Part shown: one piece after another, positions 9,937 to 21,221 of the stretch | Layout of the letters: the number at the start of each line of letters is the position of its first letter | Numbering within the stretch: position 1 is the first letter of the stretch | Origin: Apodospora peruviana | Taxonomy: Eukaryota > Ascomycota > Sordariomycetes > Sordariales > Lasiosphaeriaceae | NCBI GenBank assembly: GCA_033439685.1 | Contig: JAUEDM010000012.1 | Location: 1-34,764 of the forward strand | Length of the DNA stretch: 34,764 bases | Reading direction: 5' to 3' | Translations under genes and position numbers: made by a program | The notes under the pieces: generated by a model | What the model saw: only the letters and a program-made list of their open reading frames with translations | Told to the model about the DNA's origin: nothing | Databases searched by the model: none

Positions 9937-12719
9937 GCTTTTTGCTTCTCGCTGGTCAGGACTGTGAAGGTTGAAACTGAAACGGATGGAGATGACTCAA
10001 TGGAGTGTCCTTGTGGAATCTTGTCAAAGTGGAGATCTGTCTCCGGCGTTCTGACAGCACGATCGAACAAAGCACACGAACGGAAAGACCAAGACATGTG
10101 TGTCACCAGGATATTTGAATTAGTGGTCATCATATATCATTTTATCTGAACCACCTGTCAATTTTCTCCGTGTCGTAGCTCCGATCTTGTTGCGATACCC
10201 GCTTTCAGAAAGGGAGGTCGGTATCTGTTTATCGAATTTGGCTTGTCTGATCCTATCGCGGACGGATACTGGCATGCTCGAGTTTGGTGGTATGGTATTG
10301 TACCATGTGATGGACTCCAATATCCACTCAAGACATGGTCACCCGCCTCACAAGAGACGACCGACCTAAATGATTAGCGTGACGCGCGCGTGGCCTTTTT
10401 TTCTCCCACGATAGCATCCAGTTATTTATCTCTCCATTCCCATGACAACTGGTCCCCGTCACAGGAGTCCTCCAGCTACCATGGACTAGTAGTGCATCGA
10501 AGAATGGCCGGCGTGACGCTGACTGAGAAGACACCAGAATCCAAGCATCATCGTAGACTCATAGGCACTCGGTCCATCTTCAAGTGGTCGACTGGAATTT
10601 ATGAAGTCGAACCCATTGGAAATTAGCAGCACCGCAGTGATACAAGAGTGACGTGATCGGACGCCCCCAGCGTCTCGCTTTGCCGTGGGGCATGAAGGGC
10701 AGACAAGCCCGGCCTTGCGAAGGTTACTTGAAATAGATGCGTTCGTCGATGGGCGCGATGCCCGTCAGAACCGTCCGAGTTGGGAGACACTTGGTCCCGG
10801 CTAGGCTGAGAAGTTGTTGGTACCAGTGCTACTGGGCGTGTGGAGGTTTGATCCGGTCTGATATCGTGTGTGGAGTGTGTTAAAAGGAGCGAGCCACAAA
10901 ACAACCCCCTGAAGGCGCTTATATCACTCTTTTTTACTCTTTCATGTCCGTCTACCCCTGAGCATAAGCTTACCCCCTTCTTCTTCTTCCGTTTGGGTCG
11001 CAAGCCTTTCCGAACTCCTTGTGGTTGTCCCGACGAGCATCGTGTGTGTAACCGCTGTCGGGAGTTCTCCTCTTTCATCAGGCAATGCGGACTTCTGATA
11101 CAGGTCATCTTCGGCCGCCTTCTAGTCAGGGTGTAGTGAGAACGTCGGGCACCCACCCTGGCGGGAAAGGGGGTATGGTGTGGTGGGACCAATCATGCAA
11201 GGCTGCGGGAAGAACACATAGGCGCGCCATGCACGGCGGTTGTCACAGAAAGAGCCTCAACGGTCGTCCTGTAGGGCCCACCTCCCAATCCGGAAGTAAT
11301 GCAGTAACCGTTAGCGTGGGTCTCTTTTCATAGGTATGGGTGTGGCGCAAGATAGCATTCGGCGGGTGTTTTTGCCTGTGGTGAGGGTGTTGGATGGCGC
11401 CAGCCGTAATTGGACGAGTCGCGAGAGAGTCGTCTGTCCCTCCCGGCTTTCCTTGAAGGCTTAGGGGGGCGCAGTTTGCTTTTCTGAGATGGGTGTGTGT
11501 GGAGGGCTGCCCTAAGCGCCGAGGAAACACAAAGTTTGTCAGGGATCGACGAGCTTAGCCTCGCGATCAGACCCTCGAAGGATGAGACGCCCAATATCGC
11601 CGCAACTAATACCAAGATACACCGGGGCCATGGGTCAGGGGGGTTGGTGGCACCACACAAGTACAGAGCTACCTCCCTCACGATAAGGTCCAGAAAGCCG
11701 GAGGCCGCCCGATCTTTGTAGCGTCAGGACCCAGACAGGTTTGGGATGATGAAACAGCCGCCTTTCCGGCGGGTTCCTTTTCTGATAGGCAGGGTGAGCT
11801 GCATGTCTTACCCCTTTGGGGTATCTTGACGGTTGCCCTTCGTCTCCTATATCAGGCATCTGTTAACATGTCTGTGAACGAGACGGGTCGAACTCAGGCC
11901 CCAAAGGACATAGGCGGTGTAAAGCAAGCTTCGGACTGGCGCTACATTCCGAGCAATATTATTTTTGCGAAATAATTAGCCATTGTCAGGTTTGTTCTTG
12001 TTCAGCATGATAGACATGAGAGAAGACTGTTAGTCTAAGCCTCGAAGTTGGATGATACTCCCAACTTGGGGCAATCTATCAGTGATATAGATAACATGTC
12101 ATTTTAAGACCAAAGCAGTTTGATAACGTGGTTAGTATCTAAGGTAGTGCTGTGATTCCAAAACTGGCCTTCTCCTATCCACCAAGGTCGTGAAGAAAAT
12201 TGTCTTCCGATACTGAACAAGTCATTTCATGTACTCCGTGACGCCTGTGTCAGTCGGGCCAGTCCATGCCCTGCCAACGGACACCTGTTCGGAGACAGCT
12301 AGCTATGCGACTACCATCCAAGAGACTTAAAATCAAGAAAGTCAAGACAGTATATACACCTACCAAAGAAAGATGAACCGAACCACCCGAGAATCTGGCA
12401 AGGACAAAAAAAATCGAAGAAGAAAACGGAAAGGAACATCCTGATCGACCATTAGCTCGAACAGACACCTACGGAAGCGAAGATGCTTTGGCGGCCCCGG
12501 TCGTAACCGGAGTCGCCGCTGCTGCACTAAATGAACTTAATCCCAAGTTGTGATTCAGCTACTTCGCTGGGAGAGATGACAGGTATCAGGCCTTATATAG
12601 CCCGTGTGAGAGACTTTTCCCAAGACCCAAGCTAACAACCTACGCTACCAATTTTGAGGCCCAACCATTGGATACATGATTCGTTTTGATCTCATACATC
12701 ACCCCTCTCACCAGATCAT
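9937..12719. other. 2.8-kb region with no convincing gene; possible remnant sequence at 10.6-11.9 kb
   Basis: Part next to 9937 is the amidoligase promoter. The largest open frame (10623-11192, minus, 189 codons) is Arg/Ser/His-rich, overlaps equally long frames on the other strand and has no known motif, so I do not call it. The stretch 10.6-11.9 kb is richer in G-runs than its surroundings and could be a decayed mobile element, but I find no terminal repeats or reverse-transcriptase/transposase motifs. A small perfect hairpin, TACCCC-TTT-GGGGTA, lies near 11811-11825. Confidence 0.4.
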
Positions 12720-13663
12720 TTAGCTCTCCAGAGGAGCAACCGTCGGATCCCATGCACACGGCGCATACTCATCAGTGGTAAGCTCATCGACTTCCTCAGG
12801 CGTCAGCTCAAAGTCGTACACATCAGCATTCTCCTTAATCCGCGACGGCGTCACGCTCTTGGGCAGCGGAATAAAGCCCTTCTGCAGGCTCCAGCGGATG
12901 AGCACCTGGGCCTCGGTCTTGCCGTACTTGGCCGCCAGCTTCTTGGGCACCGGCTCGCCGAATCTCTCCCCCCTAACAATCGGACAGTACGCCTCGACCG
13001 CGACGTCGCGCTTGGCGCACCACTCGGCGATGTCATTCCGCGGCAGCCAGGGATGGATCTCCCACTGGCCGAGGCTGAGCACGCCGCCTTTGCCCTTGCC
13101 GCCGCGCTCGGCCTCGAGCTCGGCGATGTGCGTCTCGAGCTCGTCGAGGTGGTGCACGCCGTAGTTGCTGACGCCGATGCTGCGGATCTTGCCGTCCTCG
13201 ACGGCCTCGACGAGGGCCTTCCAGGCGCCCTTGCGGGCCTGCGGTCCGCCGTAGGGGGCGTGGAGCAGCATCAGGTCGATGTAGTCGAGCCCGGACTCCT
13301 TGAGCGATTTGACGACCTGCGCCTTGGCGGACTCGTAGCCCAGGCCGCGGGGCGGGATCTTGGAGGTGAAGAAGATTTGGTCGCGCGGCAGCGATGAACC
13401 GCGGACGGCCTTGCCGCACTCGGCTTCATTGCGGTAGGCGGCTGCCGAGTCGATCTGGTTGCATGTCAGTTGATTGGTGTTTGTATTTCAGTCAAATGGT
13501 GGGAACATACGTGGCGGTATCCGGCCTGGAAAGAGTGGGCGACGGCCTCTTCGGCTTGGTTTGCAGGGGTCTGGTAGACGCCGAATCCCAGCTGCGGGAT
13601 CTCGTAGCCGCTGGGCAGCTTGATCTTGGAGTTGATGGTGAGGGCAGCCATTTTTCTTGACAT
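12720..13663 (-). CDS. Aldo/keto reductase
   Basis: Exon 1 is 13663-13511 and exon 2 is 13454-12720, split by a 56-nt intron (GTATGT...ACCAG) lying exactly inside GYRH/IDSA. The product is 295 aa, normal for the AKR superfamily. The full catalytic tetrad is visible: Asp53 (HIDSA), Tyr58 (AAYRNE), Lys83 (FFTSK) and His116 (LMLLHAP). The N-terminal LPSGYEIPQLGFGVYQ, SIGVSNYGVHHL, and PLPKSVTPSRIKENADVYDF near the C-terminus (NADP(H) pocket) are typical. It should reduce carbonyl compounds with NADPH in the cytosol; the natural substrate cannot be predicted. A second ATG at 13651 (MAALTINSK) is an equally possible start. GATAAG motifs occur upstream near 13790-13815, which could mean GATA-factor control, but this is weak. 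Confidence 0.93.
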
Positions 13664-14421
13664 TGAGTGTTGTGTTAAGCAGCTGTTGTTTGCGTGCGTA
13701 GTTGTTGGTTTTGGCTGTTTAGTGTCTCTCAGTTGGAGATGACGTCTTCTTGGAGCGTGATGGGGTCGAGCCGAGTTCTTATCGCTACCTCCTCGGCTTT
13801 GATATCGGCGATAAGAAATGTGTAACAGCAAATGAAGAAAATGCTTGGAAATCAACCCTTCTTTAGATACTCCGGTCTATTGCATTAAACCCGGAATTTG
13901 TAGTTGTAAAATACTACTTATATCCCTGTCGTCGTATTGAACTATTGTTGGTTGGGAAGCCGATAGTTACCCGGTTTCTGAAGCCGAGTAACTGATGATT
14001 GCGCGTCTACCCCCATGATTATTATCCTTAAAGAGTTAGGCCGTTTCGGCTATTATACAACAGTAGGAGGGTTTTAATATAGTTTACGACAGAACATGAA
14101 CCAAGTTCACTATTGCTATCCTTGTTATTAGTCGGGGTTACATCTTCTCTCGTTCCATGATGACAGGCAATGTTCTCGGAGGTCGAGCTATGCATCATCC
14201 GATGCAGATCAACAGGGGAGGTGCTGACTGCTTGGTAAGTAGGTGCCCGAGATCCACGCCAACACAAAGGACACGGAAAATGCGCCTGCTCCAACTCCCA
14301 CCGAAATTCAACCTTACGTCTTTGATTCACTACTTCTTGAAACAGCCCAAATCCGAAGACTTTCTATTCCTAAAAGTCGCCCAATACCTGTATCCTTACG
14401 CGCCCAAGTCTGTGGCTCTGA
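13664..14421. other. Intergenic region between two minus-strand genes
   Basis: Holds the promoter of the aldo/keto reductase (two GATAAG-type sites on opposite strands near 13780-13815) and the 3' region of the kinase-like gene. Open frames are short and lack motifs; AT-rich between about 13860 and 14120. Confidence 0.5.
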
Positions 14422-16443
14422 TTAAACTTCACCAGTCGAAGCACTCATCATTGCTGCTTCCTCTTGTTCCAACGCCTGCATCACGTCTTGGAGCAGTGGC
14501 CGAGATGTCATGCTTGCCAACAGACCATGTGTACAGCCCTGTTTGCCTGTCTCCCGGACAGAGACCGTGTGCTGCTTACGAGCCAAGATGAATTGCTCTG
14601 CCTCGTGTAGCTCGTCTACCCACCATGAGCATAAGGCATCCTGCGCTTCCCGTTCCGACTCATGTTGCTGTGGTGAGCAACTTCGGACCCCATCTTCTGA
14701 TAGACATGCCGCCGCCCAAAGTCGCCCTTGCCGATAAACCAAGGGCGACATCTTACCCTGCCACTCTGGAGCGCCAGCGGTGCAGTCCCGGATTAACCGG
14801 CGTATTGGTTCTGGCGTAAGCACATACCCGCTCTCGTCAAGTTGCTCGTCAAACACCGGAAAGAAAGGCTGTGAATGGTCGAGTTCGCAGGCCTCGCGCA
14901 AGACTTCAAAGTGCAAGCAGTGGTCGACGGTGCTAACCTCCTCAAAGAGGTGCCACAGCAGCCGTCCAAGCATGTAGACCTGAGCACGGTCACGCTCTTC
15001 CGGTGACAAGGCCAGCCAAGGGGCCTCAAAGCCGTTTAAGGGTTCGCATTGATCCTCCCAGCACGCCAGGTACCCTTGTTTCCTTGCGGCTTTTGCGGGA
15101 CGCCACGAAGGGAAATGTGTGCGCATCAAGTCGGAGGCGCGAGCGCAGATGTCGTCCGGAACGCCGTGATCAGACCCGTTGGCCAGATTCTCGACATGCA
15201 TGATATGGTGGACCTCGGGAGGCGTCCAGATGTAGCGGCCGGTGCGGTAGTCAAAGTCAATGAGCACAGGACTCAGAGTGGGAAATCCAGCCCTCCTGTT
15301 GCCTTCTTTATCACCATCTTCTATACTACCCCATCGTGACTCTCGCATGAGAATATTCGTGTACTTGATGCCTGCGTAGAACGTCCCCTGAGCCTGAAGA
15401 TGAAGGAGTGCAGATGTGATCTCGCGCGCCATGCGGAACTTGTCCGCCATGCTCAGCGTCGGCTGTGACCTCAAGCTCCCATCGTTAAGAAAGCGCCGGT
15501 TATGCCGGGACCGCATTAGCAGGTCCCTCAGTGTCCCATGGTGGAGATGTTGGAGCACAAACCCGCAAACGCCAGGTTTGGCCCCGAAACGCGACCGGGT
15601 CGTCACGATGGCCAAAGGCAAGGCAATAATGTTTGGATGGGGCGCCATGGTGAGTAGCCGCCATAGCTCGTGGTACATGTAACGGAGGTCGTCCAGGACG
15701 GATTTGAAGACGAACAGATCCGTATCCAAGTCGACCGTCGTCCATTTTGGGATCCTTACGATACTGATAGCCTCGTGTGGCTGCGCGATGAGTTGCAGCT
15801 CGGAGAGGTCGATGATCTCAGGCCATTGCACGGTTGGCGTGATCCAAGGCCGCGACCACATCTTTGCCAGCTCCGCTACCGACAGCCATTCGCACTCAGT
15901 TTCGTACCGGGGAACCAAAGACATCCTCATTGCGGTTTGGTCGGCACAAATAGTCTCCACTGCAATGTAGGAGCCAAATGGCAACTCTGTGTACGCTTGT
16001 CGAAAACTCGGGTCAGACCGTGCCCAGTGCTCCAGGCCGCGAAGTATATGCTGCGATAGAGGTACTCGCCATGACGCTCTAGTTGGGACTGTCATCAACT
16101 TGCTTGGCTCCAGGACTTGTCGTAGACCCTGAGAAAGGTGGTAATCGTTCTCGTCTGAGAAGTAGATGTCGACCCGCTTAGGTGGTTTGTTGAGCGCAAA
16201 GCGTGGTGTGATGAAAAGCCGATGGCCATCCGTTTGGCAGCCATCCATGCGCCATATAGCGTCTTTGACCGGCGTCAAGCTGTCCGGGCGGTTTCGAGGG
16301 TTGAGCATGGAGTTCAACCAGCCAGGTTCCGTTTCCGAGGTGACCGAGAAACCAGTGGCCTGAGGAAGTGAGGGAGGTTCAACTGCGGCGAATGTGGTGA
16401 TTGGATGCATGATGCTCTCCAGCAATCCAATTCTAGGCTCCAT
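14422..16443 (-). CDS. Protein kinase-like protein, predicted pseudokinase
   Basis: Single-exon frame of 673 codons. Residues 1-230 show no domain I recognise. From about 240 to 560 a kinase fold is discernible: VFK at 245-247 (candidate ATP-anchoring Lys247), Glu259 in the alpha-C position, PHPNIIALPLAI at 268-279, the hinge-like GFVLQHLHHGTLRDLL, ARE.T.ALLHLQAQG, and LIDFDYR at 394-400 in the place of DFG, with PPE at 408-410 as the APE-like element. The catalytic loop reads YAGIKYTN (356-363): the HRD His and the catalytic Asp are replaced by Tyr and Gly, while Lys360 and Asn363 are kept. DFG is DFD. Catalysis therefore looks lost although ATP or metal binding may persist. Large families of degenerate kinase-like proteins exist in filamentous ascomycetes. 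Role unknown; no membrane segment or signal peptide. Confidence 0.8.
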   Translation of the reverse strand: MEPRIGLLESIMHPITTFAAVEPPSLPQATGFSVTSETEPGWLNSMLNPRNRPDSLTPVKDAIWRMDGCQTDGHRLFITPRFALNKPPKRVDIYFSDENDYHLSQGLRQVLEPSKLMTVPTRASWRVPLSQHILRGLEHWARSDPSFRQAYTELPFGSYIAVETICADQTAMRMSLVPRYETECEWLSVAELAKMWSRPWITPTVQWPEIIDLSELQLIAQPHEAISIVRIPKWTTVDLDTDLFVFKSVLDDLRYMYHELWRLLTMAPHPNIIALPLAIVTTRSRFGAKPGVCGFVLQHLHHGTLRDLLMRSRHNRRFLNDGSLRSQPTLSMADKFRMAREITSALLHLQAQGTFYAGIKYTNILMRESRWGSIEDGDKEGNRRAGFPTLSPVLIDFDYRTGRYIWTPPEVHHIMHVENLANGSDHGVPDDICARASDLMRTHFPSWRPAKAARKQGYLACWEDQCEPLNGFEAPWLALSPEERDRAQVYMLGRLLWHLFEEVSTVDHCLHFEVLREACELDHSQPFFPVFDEQLDESGYVLTPEPIRRLIRDCTAGAPEWQGKMSPLVYRQGRLWAAACLSEDGVRSCSPQQHESEREAQDALCSWWVDELHEAEQFILARKQHTVSVRETGKQGCTHGLLASMTSRPLLQDVMQALEQEEAAMMSASTGEV

Positions 16444-17415
16444 TTTCGTTGTGTAACATTAACAGTGGAAATCAATGGTGGATAATGCGGTAAGTAAGCT
16501 GCTGGGACTGTTCAAGGGTGTCGAGGCGAAGGCCGAAGCTGATTTGGCAACAACGGTACTGGAAAGAAAGCTATTAACTGGTTGCACTGATCTAATAACT
16601 AATGGAGGTAGCCACGAATTTATATTCTTGACTGGCCTTTCATGGAATTTTTATATCCCTTATTTGCTATTTGGGTAGTTGATTGACAATCAGGCCAGAA
16701 GTCAAAGCCTGTGTTCGGACAACATGTACTTACATGTAGGCAACATCTGGGGCCACATCGGTTGTTCTACCTGTACTAGATCCACGTGTCGACTTGACTT
16801 ACCTGTAATTACGTACACAAATCAGATACCACACATGGTTGCCGTCCGGATTGCCACCCACTTCCCGTTGATGTTGACCGCCTTGGACTCAATGAGGCTC
16901 TGCTCACACACCAAGCGGGCTGCAGACTGGTAGTTCAAAACAGGGTTTCAGACCGTGATCTTGCTGGAGCATTGTGGCTTGCTTACATATGATAATAACC
17001 CAATCCAGAGGCGTCTCAATAACACCCGAGCTGCAGTTCAATCATCACATTTGAAGAGGTTTGGCACAACCCCCCGCGCGATTTCTTATCACCTCGCCTT
17101 GCCACTTACCAGCGAGGCCTCATTGGTTATAACCCCACCTCTTGCTAGTTGAAGAGGGTGTGTTGTGGGCGGCACATATTGGAGAACAGGATGAGGCTCT
17201 GCTCTTACACCAGGTGGACGAGAACGCATTGCCGCACTTGTCGGAAAGGGGTTTTGTAACCCCCCAGGCAGGGAGACAGAAATCCCAGCTTCCTCCCCTG
17301 TTGACCAACTCCTGAAGTATATTCCAATCGGTACTATATCAACACCCTCAATCACCATCTCTTCTTCCACCACTTCCTCAACACACAACCATCTTCAAGA
17401 GTACCTACCTTAGAG
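16444..17415. other. Divergent intergenic region (kinase-like gene / TauD-type gene promoters)
   Basis: About 970 bp between divergently transcribed genes. No credible gene. Contains a TTATCA (GATAA on the minus strand) near 17085-17092 and, 17 to 5 bases before the TauD-type ATG, AGTACCTACCTTAGA, whose reverse complement shares TAAGGTAGGTA with the string near 786-796. Confidence 0.5.
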
Positions 17416-18981
17416 ATGACGACCACGGTGGCTTTCAGGCCAGATCCCAATGTCCACAATAGTACGGACCACACGCCAATGTCAACGCAAGATCCGCTCC
17501 AGCTCACATTAGAGGAAGCCGAGTGGCAGAATCCCGATCCTCGGCCGACCGAAGTCGACGTTGGCTCTTGGCCCACATGTCTGAGCTCACCTATGGCATG
17601 GACTGGTCAGGAGTTAAGGAACCCCTCTGCTTATACCTACTATCTCTCTCAGAACGACATGCTCGAGATTGACAACGGACTCAAACACTTCCAAGGTAAT
17701 TAATTAGTTGGATATGTTCCAACAGTCCCCTTCTTTCTGTCAAAAGTAGCTGTTGACAACCTCACCGCACTCACGTAGACCTTGGTATCTGGGGCGGTGA
17801 AATCACCCAGCAGAACTTCCCTCTTCCAACCTTATCCAAGAAGCTAGCCGCACTTTCAAGGGAAGTGCATTTGGGCCGTGGTTTCGTCAACATCCGCGGC
17901 CTCGAGGTTGATCGATACTCCACCGAAGACACGAGCTTGGTGTACATTGGCATCTCCAAGTACATAGGGACCCAAGTTGGCAAGCAGGACGAGGGCCACG
18001 CATTAGGTGAGTCCGGTCTTTGTGACAGCTACTTTTGGTGCCGATCCGCATTGCTGATCATAAGAACAAAGCACACATCCGCGCAGTGAACCAAATTGAT
18101 GTTGTGGACGACGACCTTCGGCCATTCCGGGACTCCAACCAACCTCTAGTTTGTCAATTCTTTTCATATTTCATGAGTCTATTCGGCTGTCCAAGATCCC
18201 CTACGCTGAGACACCCATCACAGACATACCATACCGATGGATACTGTCCCATCATCGGCATGCAAATGCGCAGTAAGGCCGCTGAGGGCGGCGAACATCT
18301 TCTTGCTTCGTCATGGCAAGTATACAACGAGCTGGCCGCAACACGACCCGACATCATCCGTATCTTAGCAGCGCCGAACTGGCATTTTGACCCGTACGTT
18401 ATTCCCACGTCTACGCCTTTGCCTCTCCTGTCTTTGGGCTTTTGCAATATAAACCAACCTGACTGACACACCCACATTTACTTAGGCGCGGAATGTACAC
18501 CGAACCAGAGCCACGCGCTCTCTTCTTCTACGAAGGCGAGTCTGGTCCGGGAGCCGGTGACGGTAAGCTGATTGTCAACTTTGTCCGGTACCTCCTGCTC
18601 GGCCGCCCGCCGGGTGTGCCGAGGCTGGCATCCAGCCCCGACTGCACTCCAGAGCAAGTAGAAGCGCTGGACGCTGTTGAGGCGTTGGCGCGCAAGCACG
18701 GGCTGGCACTAGACCTCCGACCCGGAGACATTGCCTTCGTCAACAACTGGTCCATCATGCACTCCCGCACCGCGTTCCGTGACGGCGCCGATGACCGGAA
18801 TCACACGCGGTACTGGGTGCGCATCTGGCTCAGGAACGAGTCCCCGGCCATGGAATGGCCCGTCCCGGCCCCCCTCCGCGGCGGACATGACGATATTTTC
18901 GATCGCGACCACATCCTGCACTGGAACGTCACCCCGCAGCCCCGTCTCGCGTTCAAGATCTACCAGACGTTGACTCCTTGA
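17416..18981 (+). CDS. TauD/TfdA-type Fe(II)/2-oxoglutarate-dependent dioxygenase
   Basis: Five exons: 17416-17695, 17779-18006, 18072-18148, 18224-18393, 18486-18981, giving 416 aa with all phases consistent. Introns are 65-92 nt with GTAATT, GTGAGT, GTTTGT and GTACGT donors. Metal-binding facial triad: His198-Thr-Asp200 (TYHTDGYCPI, at the start of exon 4) and distal His344 (NNWSIMHSRTAF); the 2-oxoglutarate-binding Arg is probably in RYWVRIWLRN (360-364). ALFFYEGESG and RPGDIAFVNN also fit fungal members of this family. The reaction should be oxidative decarboxylation of 2-oxoglutarate coupled to hydroxylation of an unidentified substrate. Fungal paralogues are diverse, so taurine should not be assumed. 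Likely cytosolic. The start is the first ATG in frame and lies right after a C/T-rich leader. Confidence 0.92.
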
Positions 18982-19219
18982 GAGTGTGGGAAGTGGGCTG
19001 CGAAGTTCAAGTTCGATACAAAGGAGGAAGAGGGTCTGATCATTGTACTCTTTGGTTTAGGTCATTCATATCTTTGTCTTTTCTTTCGCTCTTGTTGGAT
19101 ATCAAGATACGTTTCTGTAGCATCTCTCCACGATTATTCTTCTCTGCTTACAATGACATGCTGTTTATTGATGAGCAAAGTCCGCCCCGCACACTTTTTC
19201 AGTCTCCTCCAAAGACTCC

Positions 19220-19954
19220 TCATTTCCACTGATAAAGACTCAGCCGTTTATGCCCGCCACAGATCTCTGTCTTATTGCCAGAGCAAGGCATATCGCACTC
19301 GGCCGCGAACGCAGAAACGGTCGTGCTCGCCACCTGGTTCCCGCAGTAACACTCCTGGCCAAACTCGACGCCGAAGATCTTGAACCCCAAGCTGAGACAG
19401 AAATACCCGCACCGCAAAACACTCATGTACACAGTCGACTTAGCCTCGTCGCCTGTCAAAGCTCTACCACTGCCGTCGGTGTCGGTCCAGCATCCGAGCG
19501 GCAAGACCTCGGTCACCGGCGGGTCTGCCGGTCGGTTCGGCGTGCTGTGCGGCGGGTTCTGCCCGATACCGTAAAGGCTCAGCCGCTTGGACCCGCCGCA
19601 TGCTTGGCCGTTGGGGCCGTCGCCGCCGCAGGTCATGGTGCAGTCGGTCGGGAAGGACGGGAACGAGCCCTTGGCGAGCTGGTCGCCGTCGCCGCAGTAG
19701 CACTCGCCACCGAACTCGAGGCCGAAATAAGCGTGCTGTGAGCAGAAGCGCGCGCAGTCCCGCAGGGTCATGTTGGCGTAGTTGATCCACGACGGGCCTG
19801 TCAGCGCGCGCGACTGGGTCCCTTCGGTGTAGCAGCCATAGTGGTAGTAGGAGGGCGGACTGTTAGAAGCGCTTGGTGGTGCTTGTAGTGAGTAGGGGTG
19901 CGCGGTGACCACGACGATGACGACTGTGAGGAGGATGGCGAAAATGGACTTCAT
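19220..19954 (-). CDS. Secreted protein with two WSC domains
   Basis: Single exon, 244 aa. A signal peptide is evident (MKSIFAILLTVVIVVVTAHP, cleavage likely near residue 18-20). Two WSC modules follow, about residues 38-128 and 150-242, each beginning YGCYTEG / LGCWTD, with RALTG, a central F..EFG.ECYCG core, and an ending CGG.KRLSLY. The eight-cysteine pattern is kept in both. There is no transmembrane segment and no GPI signal after the second module, so the protein should be released or held in the wall by carbohydrate binding. WSC domains are putative glycan-binding modules found in wall-stress sensors and in fungal secreted proteins. No enzymatic domain is present. A Pro-rich linker separates the modules. 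Confidence 0.93.
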   Translation of the reverse strand: MKSIFAILLTVVIVVVTAHPYSLQAPPSASNSPPSYYHYGCYTEGTQSRALTGPSWINYANMTLRDCARFCSQHAYFGLEFGGECYCGDGDQLAKGSFPSFPTDCTMTCGGDGPNGQACGGSKRLSLYGIGQNPPHSTPNRPADPPVTEVLPLGCWTDTDGSGRALTGDEAKSTVYMSVLRCGYFCLSLGFKIFGVEFGQECYCGNQVASTTVSAFAAECDMPCSGNKTEICGGHKRLSLYQWK

Positions 19955-20306
19955 GATGAGGGTTCAGGCTTTTTTGCCATATGGAATACGAAGAGTTAAT
20001 ACTTTGGTAACTAGACCGTAGCAGATACATGGCTCCAAGTAAAACGAGACAGGTGGAACCAGGGCACCGAGAATGACAGTATCAAGTGGAGGATAAAGAA
20101 GTCAATCTCATGTATTTACGTCTTATTTCCCCTGGTCCGACGGACATCGATCTGGACCCTGGGGAATCCCGTAGCACAGCTAGCAATGACCTACTTTCCA
20201 ACTAGCAACTTGATGGTGCTGTGTCAACTCTCATTTGCCCGTCATCGACGTCTTTGGCTCTTGTTCTGTGATGATGTAACCTCCCGTCGGGCCCCATACA
20301 GCATAT
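19955..20306. other. Intergenic region (WSC gene promoter and SDR gene 3' end)
   Basis: No gene seen. The frame 20186-20782 on the plus strand is mostly antisense to the short-chain dehydrogenase and is rejected. Confidence 0.5.
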
Positions 20307-21221
20307 TCAGTAGCGAAGCTCCTCGCCATCATACTGCAGGAACTTGCCCGACACAGACTCTCTTGTACCCTCGTCAATCTAAACAACATATTCCGTTAGC
20401 AGCCAACTTCTCACTTACGATACAAAGTTTTAAGGTATCAGGTGTTGAGACTCACAAACTTGACAATACCGTTAACACTATCCTCCACGGTAACCCAGGC
20501 CTTCTCCATGCCAAAGTGTCTTGCACCAGAATTTCCCATGTCGGTCTGCGCGAACCCGGGGTTGATCACAAAGGCCGTCAGCCAGTCGTTCTCGGCGTGC
20601 GCCCGTCGCACGAGGTAGTTCAGCGCCGCCTTCGTCGTCCCGTACCCGGCAAGCAGATAGGGCGCATTCTCCTCGACGTCGACGATACTCGCGGCGTTGG
20701 TGCTGACGCCGACGAATTTGGGCGCACCGGGGCCCTTGCTGTCGGCGGTTGCCTTGAGGAGCGGGAAGGCCGCTATGAATAGTTTCAACGGCCCAAGGGT
20801 ATTGACCTCGAACATGTCGCGGATGTCTTTGAGCTTGACGCCGTCGACTTTGGCGAAGGCGGAAGTCGAAGATATGCCGGCGTTGGCGATGACGATGTCC
20901 AGGTGGTCGACGCCGGCGGCCTTAATTGTGGCAATGGCATCGACGGCATCAGTGTCGGAGTTGCTCGAGATCTTGACCAGGAGGAGCTTGGTGTCCTTTG
21001 CGGCTCGGAAGGACTGGAGGGTGCTGGCGGTGGAAGAGGACGGGTCACGGACGGCGCCGATGACGGTGTGGTTCGGCCTGGCTAGGAAAATTTCGGCGAG
21101 TCCACGGCCGATGCCTGCATTTTTAAAGTTAGTATCGACTTACAATGGACAGGAGGTTTTGAGTGTGGAAGTGAGGAAACGCACCTCGGTTTGCGCCAGT
21201 GATGAGAACTGTGGTCGACAT
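20307..21221 (-). CDS. Short-chain dehydrogenase/reductase (SDR)
   Basis: Three exons: 21221-21185, 21114-20456, 20378-20307, with introns of 70 and 77 nt (GTGCGT...GCAG; GTGAGT...TTTAG) and consistent phases; 255 aa. The Rossmann cofactor motif TGANRGIG spans residues 8-15 and is split by intron 1 after Arg12. NAG is at 90-92, the structural FEVNTLGP at 114-121, and the catalytic Tyr170-X3-Lys174 (YGTTKAALN) follows a Ser in VSTNAAS. VINPGFAQTDMGNSGA is the usual post-catalytic segment, and the last exon encodes GKFLQYDGEELRY. The pattern is that of fungal classical SDRs often annotated as norsolorinic-acid-ketoreductase-like, but no polyketide genes are nearby, so the substrate is open. Cytosolic, NAD(P)-dependent. 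Confidence 0.93.

Noticed and set aside
10623..11192. 189-codon minus-strand open frame
   Set aside because: Low-complexity Arg/Ser/His composition, no motif, overlapping frames on the other strand, no clear start context.
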